In this document: piece after piece, positions 1 through 6,514 of the stretch
How positions within the stretch are numbered: the stretch's first letter is position 1
How the letters are laid out: every line of letters starts with the position of its first letter
Assembly: GCA_938083405.1 (NCBI GenBank)
Contig: CALKCV010000576.1
Span: forward strand, 1 to 9,284
From: an uncultured Microcoleaceae cyanobacterium
GTDB lineage: Bacteria; Cyanobacteriota; Cyanobacteriia; Cyanobacteriales; Microcoleaceae
Reading direction: 5' to 3'
Length of the DNA: 9,284 nt
The notes under the pieces: generated by a model
Seen by the model: only the letters and a program-made list of their open reading frames with translations
The model's database searches: none
What the model was told of the DNA's origin: nothing
Program-made: the position numbers and the translations under genes

Positions 1-33
1 TAATTATTAATTATTAATTATTAATTATTAATT
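1..33. repeat. AT-only heptamer tandem repeat (TAATTAT x4 plus partial)
   Basis: Four uninterrupted copies of TAATTAT plus TAATT run from the window edge, so the array may extend further left. The repeat covers the 3' end of the minus-strand glycosyltransferase gene, supplying its last codons (Ile-Asn-Asn) and its TAA stop. Because 7 is not a multiple of 3, the array presents a TAA in every minus-strand frame within 21 bases, so translation ends here whatever the copy number. Confidence 0.85.
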
Positions 34-1529
34 TTTTTCTCTCCTTGATGAACGGTTTTAATCCATTTTAATCGCTTTGGTCTTATTGAAATTCTTACTG
101 TGGTACTTGCCATCACCAGCAGCCAATGGTACATATAAACAGTACCCAAAACGCTTTCTAAAACGGTACTAAAGAAAGAAAAAGGAGCGAATTTCAAAGA
201 TGATTTTTGGGAATAAATATCTTCTCCAGGCAAACTCCGGTCGTATTGGCGAGCGCGCAGAATACCCACAAACATTCCTAATAAAGACAGACTAATACTG
301 AGAAAAGTCAGAGGAGTAGTGACAGGCAAACGACGTAAAGCGATCGCCATCAAGCAATCTGGAACTGCCGCAGTAGGCAACAGATATTGCGTCACAAAAA
401 ACCCAAATAGGTCCCAACTTTTGCCAAAACCCATCTGGTTGCGCAAAATAGGTTTCCAGTAATCCAAATAGCGCTGATATCCACCCTCCGCCCATCGGGA
501 ACGCTGATTCCAGAGAGCGACAAAATTCGTTACCCCTTCTTCTTCTACTGGGGGAACTCTGAGAAAATCGATATCCCACTGGTGCAAGTGTAGGCGAATA
601 GTTAAATCCAAGTCATCCGTAATAGTTTGCTCGTTCCAACCGCCACAACATTCCAAAGCAGCGCGGCGCACAAATTGACCGTTACCCCGCAATTCCCCAA
701 TGCCACCTATAGCAATACGCTGTTCTTGGAGGAAGCTATCAAAGGCCATTTCTGTAGATTGGCCTTTTGTCCAGAAATTAAAAGTAGAATTAGCGATCGC
801 CTTTCGCACCTGAACCGCTCCCACCTCTGGACGTTTAAATCGAGGCAAAACTTTTTGCAGCAGATCTGGACTTATCCTAGCATCTGCATCAAAAACCGCT
901 AAAATCTCCCCTTTAGTTACAGGCCAGACTTGATTTAAAGCTCCAGACTTACCGCCAGTAGCATTCGAGCCCCGGGTAAAGACTTTAACTTGCTGGTATT
1001 TTCTGGCTAATTCTGCCAATACCGCAGGGGTTTCATCGCTGCTGTTATCGTCAATAACCCAAAGTTCGTAGCGAGTCTTGGGATAATCGAGATTGCAAAT
1101 ATCCTCGATCGAATTCCCAATTACAGCCTCTTCATTTTTGGCAGCCACCAGCAAAGATACATAAGGCCAGTTTTCCCTATTTTCCTCCAACAAAGAATCG
1201 GGCTCTTCTCTGACGCGAGCGAAGGATATTCGCAGTGCTTGTACGGACAGCAAAGCCGTAAAGGCCAAAACTAACCACAAACCCCAAGAAACCAGATGAA
1301 GGGCGATCGTGCCACCCCAAACAATAGTTAAAATCGCCGCTGCCTTGCCCCGGCGGCCATCGTAGATGTATTCTTTTTTCGCAGCTTTAAGCAAAGACTT
1401 GCTATTTTGTGAATTTTCTAAAAGAGCGCTTTCTAGCTCTGGCCCATTTGCCTCTTGCTCGTCTGGATCTGGTTGGTCATTATTTAGCCCGCTATCTAAA
1501 TCGTTTTTTGGCCAAGAACTCTCCGGCAT
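21..1529 (-). CDS. mgdA: Beta-monoglucosyldiacylglycerol synthase, membrane GT2 glycosyltransferase
   Basis: This 502-residue family 2 glycosyltransferase probably transfers glucose from UDP-glucose to diacylglycerol. The product is monoglucosyldiacylglycerol, precursor of the galactolipid MGDG in cyanobacterial membranes. Two N-terminal membrane segments (about 63-103) precede the catalytic domain, which has DDNSSD at 160-165, DADA at 214-217, TDD at 304-306 and QRSRW (QxxRW) at 342-346. Three or so further hydrophobic segments follow (about 372-397, 404-424, 452-477). The C-terminal RPKRLKWIKTVHQG and the central ELRGNGQFVRR match, from memory, Synechocystis Sll1377, the characterised enzyme, and length and N-terminal style also agree. 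The acidic, Asn/Gln-rich first 50 residues look disordered. No Shine-Dalgarno sequence precedes the ATG. The gene is transcribed divergently from ebsA. A generic processive GT2 is the alternative, but the whole-length resemblance favours MgdA. Confidence 0.86.
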   Translation of the reverse strand: MPESSWPKNDLDSGLNNDQPDPDEQEANGPELESALLENSQNSKSLLKAAKKEYIYDGRRGKAAAILTIVWGGTIALHLVSWGLWLVLAFTALLSVQALRISFARVREEPDSLLEENRENWPYVSLLVAAKNEEAVIGNSIEDICNLDYPKTRYELWVIDDNSSDETPAVLAELARKYQQVKVFTRGSNATGGKSGALNQVWPVTKGEILAVFDADARISPDLLQKVLPRFKRPEVGAVQVRKAIANSTFNFWTKGQSTEMAFDSFLQEQRIAIGGIGELRGNGQFVRRAALECCGGWNEQTITDDLDLTIRLHLHQWDIDFLRVPPVEEEGVTNFVALWNQRSRWAEGGYQRYLDYWKPILRNQMGFGKSWDLFGFFVTQYLLPTAAVPDCLMAIALRRLPVTTPLTFLSISLSLLGMFVGILRARQYDRSLPGEDIYSQKSSLKFAPFSFFSTVLESVLGTVYMYHWLLVMASTTVRISIRPKRLKWIKTVHQGEKKINN

Positions 1530-1534
1530 AGCTA

Positions 1535-1564
1535 AAAATATTTAATTGCCAATATTGTTGTCAA
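1535..1564 (-). promoter_or_regulatory. Candidate mgdA promoter, possibly giving a leaderless mRNA
   Basis: On the minus strand a perfect TTGACA (1559-1564) is followed 18 nt later by TATTTT (1535-1540). The expected start of transcription, about 7 nt past the -10 box, falls at or next to the ATG at 1529. The absence of a Shine-Dalgarno sequence fits a leaderless message. The -10 match is only moderate, so this is a prediction. Confidence 0.38.
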
Positions 1565-1795
1565 CCTTTGACCGAGTATGCTTTGTTTAGACCTCGACCT
1601 AATGTCAATTTTTGCCCTTGTTTGACAAGGGTTGCAACCTCTCTTTTGGAGATTTCTATTTGACTTTGGTCTCATGTCTAGCATGAGGAGATAGACTTGG
1701 ACCCTCTTCCTCGGTCAGTAGCTCTCATCCTACCAAAGATTTTGTCCAAAAACTGCGATAACGATTGGGGTCCTTATTTCTGTGCGATCTTTTGA

Positions 1796-1844
1796 GAGCG
1801 CCCTGAATATCCAGGAGTCTTTGATGCTGGTGCGCTCATTTTTT
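1796..1844 (+). terminator. Terminator-like stem followed by six T, upstream of ebsA
   Basis: GAGCGC (1796-1801) pairs with GCGCTC (1832-1837), enclosing a small hairpin CCTG/CAGG (1802-1805, 1812-1815; an outer C can shift into the main stem). A six-T run follows at 1839-1844. It lies 60 bp before the ebsA start codon, so it could end a small RNA or act as an attenuator. The long loop side makes it weaker than a compact terminator. Confidence 0.35.
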
Positions 1845-1904
1845 CTCATCGCAAGCAAAAATATTAACTATAGAAATTGATAGCAATTGTAAGGAGAGAT
1901 CGGG

Positions 1905-2276
1905 ATGTCGATAAATCAACTCAAACCAGCAGATAAAGGTGAAGTAGCTGTTTACGTTCCATATTATCCTGAGAAAAGGCGTAAATATTTGGGCCATACC
2001 ATCAGCCTTTACAAGCAAAAAAACTTAGAAGGAGCCCGCCATGTAGAAGGAGGTGAAGATATTCCTTTTGTGGCTACTTGGAACGTCTCTATGCTTCCTT
2101 CAGACTTAACCCGTTGTCGAATGCAGTTTGATGACAACGCAGAACTCAGTTATGAAGTAATGATGCCAACGAACGAGTTTGTTGATTTCTTAATAGACTT
2201 ATTGCTTAATTACCATCGCACTCATGGCATAGATTTTTCTAAGGGTTTCTATCGTAAGCTTCTTCGCTACGATTAG
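1905..2276 (+). CDS. ebsA: Type IV pilus biogenesis protein EbsA
   Basis: This small soluble protein of 123 residues has no signal peptide or membrane segment. From memory it matches the cyanobacteria-specific EbsA family, with the conserved central block IPFVATWNVSMLPSDLTRCR (53-72), then MQFDDNAELSYEVMM, and the C-terminal FSKGFYRKLLR. In Synechococcus elongatus, EbsA is needed for pilus assembly, acts with the pilus ATPase PilB and Hfq, and its loss derepresses biofilm formation. It is therefore expected at the cytoplasmic base of the pilus machine. The ATG has a good Shine-Dalgarno sequence, AAGGAG at 1891-1896, 8 nt upstream. No other pilus gene is in the window. The next gene lies 131 bp downstream on the same strand, so co-transcription is possible but not shown. 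Confidence 0.78.
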   Translation: MSINQLKPADKGEVAVYVPYYPEKRRKYLGHTISLYKQKNLEGARHVEGGEDIPFVATWNVSMLPSDLTRCRMQFDDNAELSYEVMMPTNEFVDFLIDLLLNYHRTHGIDFSKGFYRKLLRYD

Positions 2277-2407
2277 TTACAGCAGGGTCCATTAATTGTA
2301 CGATAAAGTCCGACTAATAAAAATTGGCCCCAGGATTATGACTGCGGGCTCCCTGCGCGTGCGGCCTAAAAATTAGCTCGGAGTCCCCCAATAACAGGAG
2401 TGAGGAT

Positions 2408-3484
2408 GTGCCAAAATCTGCTAAATATCTGCTAGTAGGCTCCACGGAGCCTTGTACTGGCAAATCTGGAATTATCTTGGGCTTGGCAAAAAATCTGCAA
2501 GAACAAGGAATCTCTATTGCCTACGCAAAGCCTTTGGGAAACTGTTTCCAAGAAGAAGCAAAAGACTCTGGCGATGCCGATTTGCGTTTTATTAGTAAGA
2601 CTCTAAACTTATCTAGCGCTAATCTCAAACCAACCCTGGCCTTACTTGATGAGAACCTTTTGAGCAAACGCCTGAAGGGAGAAGATAAAACAGACTACGG
2701 TCAGTCTTTAGCTAAATATCTCGAAAGCTCGGGCGATCGCTTAACACTTTTAGAAGGGCCGAGTACCTTGGATGAGGGGAAAATTTTCGCTCTTTCTCTT
2801 CCAGAAATGGCGGAAGTTTTGGATGCGGTAGTCTTGTTGGTAGTTCGTCCCCATTCGAGTTTGTTCCTCGATCGCTTATTGTCAGCTAAAGAACGTTTGG
2901 GCCATCGGTTGGCGGGCGTGGTAATTAACGATGCTTCCTCGACGGATTATGAAAAACTCAGCGGTATGGTGCAACCTTTTCTGGAGGCAAAAGGCATTCC
3001 TGTCATGGGAATATTGCCCAGAAGCGCTTTGCTTCGTAGCGTCAGCGTTGATGAATTGGTAAAACAATTGCAAGCTGAGGTAATCTGTCGCAGCGATCGC
3101 TTGGATTTAATGGTAGAGACCTTGACAGTAGGCGCGATGAGCGTTAACGCGGCTATCAAATATTTCCGCCAAGGTACAAATATGGCCGTTATTACAGGAG
3201 GCGATCGCACGGATATTCAATTAGCAGCTTTGGAAACTTCTACCCAATGCTTGATCTTGACCGGACAACTGGCCCCAGAACCCTTGGTTATTAGCCGGGC
3301 CGAAGAACTGGAGGTTCCCATTCTCTCCGTTGCTTCCGATACCTTAACGACTGTGGAAATTGTTCACCGGACTTTTGGTAAAGTCCGCCTCCACGAACCC
3401 ATTAAGGTCGAATGTATTACCCAACTCATGGCCGAACACTTTAATTTTGACTCTTTGCTCGGGCACTTGGGAATAAAAAGCTAA
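2408..3484 (+). CDS. BioD-like P-loop plus DRTGG domain protein (phosphotransacetylase N-terminal family)
   Basis: This 358-residue protein has two recognisable parts. Residues 5-215 form a BioD/cobyrinate-synthase-like P-loop domain, with the nucleotide-binding loop GSTEPCTGKS at 11-20 and an EGP motif at 116-118. Residues about 215-325 form a DRTGG domain, with GGDRTD at 264-269. This pairing also forms the N-terminal half of long bacterial phosphotransacetylases, but the catalytic acetyltransferase domain is absent and the frame ends cleanly at a stop. It should therefore not be called an active Pta. A sensory or regulatory nucleotide-binding role is plausible but inferred. The start is GTG, with AGGAG at 2396-2400 placed 7 nt upstream; a nearby ATG is out of frame. 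The gene lies downstream of ebsA on the same strand, and the 131-bp spacer between them shows only weak GGCC-based pairing. Confidence 0.82.
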   Translation: MPKSAKYLLVGSTEPCTGKSGIILGLAKNLQEQGISIAYAKPLGNCFQEEAKDSGDADLRFISKTLNLSSANLKPTLALLDENLLSKRLKGEDKTDYGQSLAKYLESSGDRLTLLEGPSTLDEGKIFALSLPEMAEVLDAVVLLVVRPHSSLFLDRLLSAKERLGHRLAGVVINDASSTDYEKLSGMVQPFLEAKGIPVMGILPRSALLRSVSVDELVKQLQAEVICRSDRLDLMVETLTVGAMSVNAAIKYFRQGTNMAVITGGDRTDIQLAALETSTQCLILTGQLAPEPLVISRAEELEVPILSVASDTLTTVEIVHRTFGKVRLHEPIKVECITQLMAEHFNFDSLLGHLGIKS

Positions 3485-3508
3485 GGCAAATTCTGGCAGA
3501 AATCGACA

Positions 3509-3565
3509 ATAAGGCCATTTATGAGCTATGCCAACAGCAAGGTTAGCTCGCATAAATGGCCTTAT
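3509..3565. repeat. 57-nt hairpin with 15-bp perfect stem
   Basis: Arms 3509-3523 (starting ATAAGGCC) and 3551-3565 (ending GGCCTTAT) are exact inverted copies. The stem can continue with AGCTA (3524-3528) against TAGCT (3544-3548) across a 2-nt bulge, closing on a loop of about 15 nt. It begins 25 bp after the stop of the DRTGG gene. No T run follows on either strand, so it resembles a dispersed palindrome or an mRNA 3'-end stabiliser more than a classic intrinsic terminator. Confidence 0.8.
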
Positions 3566-3587
3566 AACCGACAGGGGAAGAAAAAGG

Positions 3588-3613
3588 GCGATCGCTTATG
3601 GAAAGAGCGATCG
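3588..3613. repeat. HIP1-based inverted repeat
   Basis: CGATCGCT (3589-3596) and AGCGATCG (3606-3613) form an 8-bp perfect inverted repeat around a 9-nt loop. The left arm lies within a full HIP1 palindrome, GCGATCGC (3588-3595). It sits between the 57-nt hairpin and the next gene. Confidence 0.7.
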
Positions 3614-3648
3614 AGCAATAGCGAGAAATGCCCAAAACAGGATTTGTT

Positions 3649-3657
3649 TGCTAAAAT
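3649..3657 (+). promoter_or_regulatory. Candidate extended -10 promoter of the dprA-like gene
   Basis: TGCTAAAAT matches an extended -10 element (TG, one base, TAAAAT). It lies about 35 bp before the TTG start codon, and no consensus -35 box is visible. The prediction rests on this single motif. Confidence 0.33.
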
Positions 3658-3691
3658 TTTCATCGTCGTTCTATTAAGCTAGGCAGGGTCT

Positions 3692-4195
3692 TTGAGTCAA
3701 TCCATAGATATACCCAAAGTTGATGATTTTTTACAAGAACTGGTGGCGATCCAACAAACAAGAGCCAAAAAGATCGCCTTATTAGGCTCTCGCCACATCC
3801 CCATTACCCACCAGAACCTAATTGAAATGCTAAGTTATGCCTTAGTTCTCGAATCCAATGAGATTATCACCTCGGGAGCTACGGGCACTAATTCAGCGGT
3901 CATCCGAGGAGCGATGCGGGCAGATGCCAATAATCTGACTGTAATTTTACCCCAAAGTCTCAAACGCCAACCAAAGGAATCTCGCAAGCAACTCGAACAA
4001 GTCATTCACTTAGTTGAAAATCCTAAAAACAATAATTTATCCTTAGCTGAAGCTAGCTCTCTGTGCAATCAAGAGATAGTTTCTCGCTGCCAGCAGTTGA
4101 TTTGTTTTGCTTTTCACGAAAGCAAGACTTTGCTGAAAACTTGCCGAGAAGCTGAAGAACAACGTAAAATTGTGACTTTATTTTATTTGGATTGA
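3692..4195 (+). CDS. Short DprA/SLOG-like Rossmann protein ('DNA recombination-mediator protein A')
   Basis: This 167-residue protein consists of little more than one Rossmann-like domain of the DprA/LOG (SLOG) type. It shows GSRHIP at 32-37, the phosphate-binding turn SGATGTNSA at 61-69, and a strand ending ILPQS at 85-89. Full DprA, which loads RecA on incoming single-stranded DNA during transformation, is usually near twice this length with extra N- and C-terminal domains; both are missing here. From memory, close homologues of the same length occur in many cyanobacteria under the name DNA recombination-mediator protein A, so this is a family form, not a truncation. Nucleotide binding is likely; a role in recombination is unproven. 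The start is TTG: an in-frame stop at 3680-3682 leaves no upstream alternative, and homologues begin with a similar MSQS. A purine-rich AGGCAGGG (3681-3688) sits close upstream. It forms an operon with the MAPEG gene 6 nt downstream. Confidence 0.78.
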   Translation: MSQSIDIPKVDDFLQELVAIQQTRAKKIALLGSRHIPITHQNLIEMLSYALVLESNEIITSGATGTNSAVIRGAMRADANNLTVILPQSLKRQPKESRKQLEQVIHLVENPKNNNLSLAEASSLCNQEIVSRCQQLICFAFHESKTLLKTCREAEEQRKIVTLFYLD

Positions 4196-4201
4196 GGAAT
4201 T

Positions 4202-4621
4202 ATGACCTTATTTGATTTACCAGTTTCGGCTATTTTAATCGCTTGTATTGCATCGGCGGCAATTCTTGTTTATGCCCCATTTTTAGTAGTAGCTTATGCT
4301 CGCCTTCAAGTGGGTTTAGATTTGTCAGCGCCTCGGGCTATGTTCGAGAAACTTCCCGATTATGGTAAAAGAGCGACTTGGGCCCACCAAAATTCTTTTG
4401 AAACTTTTACGTTGTTTGCGGTGGCAGCTTTAAGCGCTTATGTAACCGGGCAAAATTCTGCACTGGTAGCCTATTGCGCGATCGCTTTTGTTATCGCACG
4501 AGTTTTTTATTCGATCTTTTATATTGTGAATATTCCTCTGGGGCGATCGCTCATGTTTGCTATAGGCTCTGCAGGAACTTTTACTTTATTCGTTCTGAGC
4601 TTTTTAAGTCAAATAGCATAA
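4202..4621 (+). CDS. MAPEG family membrane protein
   Basis: This 139-residue protein has about four hydrophobic segments (about 7-33, 66-82, 85-108, 115-136), the size and layout of the MAPEG family (membrane-associated proteins in eicosanoid and glutathione metabolism). The loop after the first segment carries WAHQNSFETF (60-69), which fits the family's R/H-x-x-N-x-x-E motif. The third segment holds ARVFYSIFYI (99-108), resembling the conserved R/Y pattern. Eukaryotic members use glutathione; the bacterial substrate is not deducible here. The ATG lies 6 nt after the stop of the DprA-like gene, with GAGG overlapping that stop (4194-4197), which indicates translational coupling in a two-gene operon. 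Confidence 0.85.
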   Translation: MTLFDLPVSAILIACIASAAILVYAPFLVVAYARLQVGLDLSAPRAMFEKLPDYGKRATWAHQNSFETFTLFAVAALSAYVTGQNSALVAYCAIAFVIARVFYSIFYIVNIPLGRSLMFAIGSAGTFTLFVLSFLSQIA

Positions 4622-4790
4622 ATTACTTCTCGCGCCGAACCTCGACTTATTGGTGTATTTCATAGCAAATAAAGAGAATATTTCCCAACTAACAACGTCC
4701 CAATTAACAAAAAGCAATAACTCAAAAGTGAATTTCATAATTGAGATACACCCACCATACCTAACTACCAATTATCAAAAATAGACATTT

Positions 4791-5282
4791 ATGGCTTCTA
4801 CCTCATCCTTTGATATTGTCAGCGACTTCGACCGTCAGGAATTAGTTAACGCCATCGACCAAGCCCAGCGAGAAATTAAATCTCGCTACGATCTAAAGGA
4901 CACCAATACTACTTTAGATTTAGGCGAGACAACAATAACGGTCGACACGGATAGCGAATTTACTCTCGATGCGGTTGTTACTATTTTCCAAACTAAAGCT
5001 GCCAAGCGCAATTTGTCTTTGAAAATATTTGAAAGAGGCAAAATTGAATCTGCAAGCGGCAACCGAGTAAGAGAAGAGATTACATTGCAAAAAGGAATTT
5101 CCAAGGAATTAGCAAAGAAGATTTCTAAATCGATCCGAGATGAATTTAAAAAAGTTCAAGCTTCTATTCAAGGAGACTTAGTACGAGTTTCCAGTAAGTC
5201 TAAGGACGACCTACAAGAGGTTATGAAGAAGTTAAAACAGGAAGATTTTCCCGTAGCTTTGCAATTTACTAATTATCGCTAA
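4791..5282 (+). CDS. yajQ: YajQ family nucleotide-binding protein (UPF0234)
   Basis: At 163 residues this is the full family length. The start MASTSSFDIVSDFDRQELVNA, the segment REIKSRYDLKD (27-37) and the C-terminal VRVSSKSKDDLQ...FPVALQFTNYR are diagnostic. The family folds as two alpha-beta domains, and a Xanthomonas member binds cyclic di-GMP and acts as a transcriptional co-regulator. Whether the cyanobacterial protein binds cyclic di-GMP cannot be read from the sequence. The protein is soluble and cytosolic. No Shine-Dalgarno sequence precedes the ATG, and the 169-bp upstream spacer shows only a weak CTCAA/TTGAG pairing and no clear promoter. The gene converges on the polysaccharide deacetylase. 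Confidence 0.92.
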   Translation: MASTSSFDIVSDFDRQELVNAIDQAQREIKSRYDLKDTNTTLDLGETTITVDTDSEFTLDAVVTIFQTKAAKRNLSLKIFERGKIESASGNRVREEITLQKGISKELAKKISKSIRDEFKKVQASIQGDLVRVSSKSKDDLQEVMKKLKQEDFPVALQFTNYR

Positions 5283-5323
5283 ATTTAGCAAGGTACATGG
5301 AAGCACGTCACCTTTGAAGCGAA

Positions 5324-5345
5324 CCAAAAACATACCAGTTTTTGG
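5324..5345 (+). terminator. Stem-loop after yajQ, possible terminator
   Basis: CCAAAAAC (5324-5331) and GTTTTTGG (5338-5345) form a perfect 8-bp stem with a 6-nt loop, 41 bp after the yajQ stop. The T run lies inside the stem and not after it, so termination is possible but not typical. Confidence 0.4.
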
Positions 5346-5419
5346 AACCTTGGAACGTTGTTAGTAGTAGCGCATCTAGCTTAAAAATGTGGCTAAACTT
5401 CGATAGGGCTTGCTCGAAC

Positions 5420-5465
5420 GTAATCGCTTTAGCGATTTATATCTATGAATCGCTAAAGCGATTAC
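5420..5465. repeat. Nested palindrome, 18-bp perfect arms
   Basis: Arms 5420-5437 and 5448-5465 are exact inverted copies separated by 10 nt. Each arm is itself a near-palindrome, AATCGCT-TT-AGCGATT on the left and AATCGCT-AA-AGCGATT on the right, so four AATCGCT units alternate in orientation. It can form one long hairpin or two small ones. It sits between the convergent yajQ and deacetylase genes, 12 bp from the latter's stop. No T run flanks it. Confidence 0.88.
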
Positions 5466-5477
5466 TAGGAACCTTAC

Positions 5478-6374
5478 CTAATTAATTTTTTTCCACTTAA
5501 GATTTTTCTTTAGAGTAGAAGCCTGTTTGGCTAGTCGAATTAGTTTGTAAGGGGAAGTTTTACTGTCAACGATGACCCGGGGAATACGATATTTATTCTT
5601 CAATCGATTTACCCGCACAACATTGTCATTGTATAAAAAACCAGTTAAGTGGTATTTAGGCAAAAGCTTTTCTACAGTTTTGTTAATTGCTCCGTAGGGA
5701 TAAGCTATATGAGCGGCTACGATTTTATTTCTGTCTAAATCGCTGGTGCATTTCCTCAAGGCAAACTTGGCTAAGTAGAGTTCTAGTTCCAATTCTTTTT
5801 TGTCAATCTTGGCTAAGTTTTTATGAGAAAAACCATGGGATTGAATATCGTAATAACCATTTTTATATCCCTCTCTTAAGTCGTTACAACTTACATGGGA
5901 TAAATCTTTAGCATTATTATCAATTCCCATAGTCCAAGGATTAACGAAGAAAACAAACTTGCCTTTTTTACCATATTTATCTTCGAGTTTTTCTAAGATT
6001 GGCACGGCATTTTTATCGACGCCTTTATACCCATCATCAAAGCTTATTAAAATAGGCTTTTGACCGAAGCGTTCTGGGGGTATTGGTTTAGACTTTTGAA
6101 TAAAATAAACAAATAAATCTTGAGAAGACAGAAACCAATAGTCTTCTCGAACTAAATATTCTAAGAATTTCTCTAAGTCTTGTTTGGTGTAGTCAATATT
6201 ATAAGCCGGTCTTTGGGGCGGAATTTCTGCTTTATTTTGAATATCAATAATGTCATGGAAACCAAAGATGGGAACTGTGACGGTATTGGATTTTACAGTT
6301 CCCGCAGTTAGTCCTAAACTGAGGAGAAAAATCCCTAATAAGTAACAAAGTTTGCTGAGGCGTTTTAATTTCAT
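5478..6374 (-). CDS. Secreted polysaccharide deacetylase (NodB/CE4 family)
   Basis: This 298-residue protein starts with a basic stretch and hydrophobic core (residues 1-28, MKLKRLSK then LCYLLGIFLLSLGL), a signal peptide or membrane anchor. The NodB-type deacetylase domain follows: VPIFGFHDI at 34-42, the metal-binding SFDDGY at 111-116, SHGFSH at 179-184 (the HxxxH pair) and AYPYG at 224-228. Late RIPR (263-266) recalls IcaB/PgaB-like deacetylases. It probably removes N-acetyl groups from an extracellular or wall polysaccharide; the substrate is unknown. The frame stays open upstream to 6587, but that 71-residue extension crosses a dispersed repeat and lacks protein-like features. The ATG at 6374 has GGAG 9 nt upstream and sits directly before the signal peptide. 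A basic tail ends the protein. Confidence 0.87.
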   Translation of the reverse strand: MKLKRLSKLCYLLGIFLLSLGLTAGTVKSNTVTVPIFGFHDIIDIQNKAEIPPQRPAYNIDYTKQDLEKFLEYLVREDYWFLSSQDLFVYFIQKSKPIPPERFGQKPILISFDDGYKGVDKNAVPILEKLEDKYGKKGKFVFFVNPWTMGIDNNAKDLSHVSCNDLREGYKNGYYDIQSHGFSHKNLAKIDKKELELELYLAKFALRKCTSDLDRNKIVAAHIAYPYGAINKTVEKLLPKYHLTGFLYNDNVVRVNRLKNKYRIPRVIVDSKTSPYKLIRLAKQASTLKKNLKWKKIN

Positions 6375-6514
6375 AAAACCTATCTCCAATTTTTTAATTC
6401 CTAACGCTATCCCAAAGACAGCATGATGGATGATGGTATCACTGTTTTCGTTAATTAACCCAGAATAGGAGAATGGGGAAGGGGGAATGAATTTTTTCAG
6501 CAATTGGTTATTGG

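Larger units (their letters stand above)
1530..1904. other. Divergent intergenic region between mgdA and ebsA, hairpin-rich
   Basis: This 375-bp spacer contains no convincing gene. It holds a 7-bp stem with a 3-nt loop (CCCTTGT at 1615-1621, ACAAGGG at 1625-1631), a palindrome GGTTGCAACC (1630-1639), and a 6-bp stem CTCATG/CATGAG (1671-1676, 1682-1687). GGACCC (1699-1704) can pair at distance with GGGTCC (1768-1773). GACTTTGG (1662-1669) can pair with CCAGGAGTC (1811-1819) using two G-U pairs and a one-base bulge. The region could be a long structured leader of ebsA or a separate small RNA. No clear plus-strand promoter was found; TTGTTG (1555-1560), 16 nt, TATGCT (1577-1582) is the best weak candidate. 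Confidence 0.5.

Noticed and set aside
627..902. Plus-strand open frame inside mgdA
   Set aside because: It is the antisense shadow of the GT2 catalytic domain and contains no known motif.
1578..1625. Short plus-strand reading frame of 15 codons
   Set aside because: It lacks a Shine-Dalgarno sequence and overlaps the hairpin region; chance is the simplest explanation.
1640..1845. 6S RNA gene in the mgdA-ebsA spacer
   Set aside because: A short resemblance to E. coli 6S (AAACTGCGA near 1750) and possible end pairing were noted, but I could not build the long closing stem and central bubble with confidence.
2408..3484. Annotation as an active phosphate acetyltransferase or dethiobiotin synthase
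   Set aside because: The Pta catalytic domain is missing, and the C-terminal DRTGG domain is not found in BioD.
5344..5475. Direct repeats GGAACCTT flanking the nested palindrome
   Set aside because: The 8-bp copies are 124 bp apart and do not abut the palindrome arms symmetrically; such a match is expected by chance at this distance.
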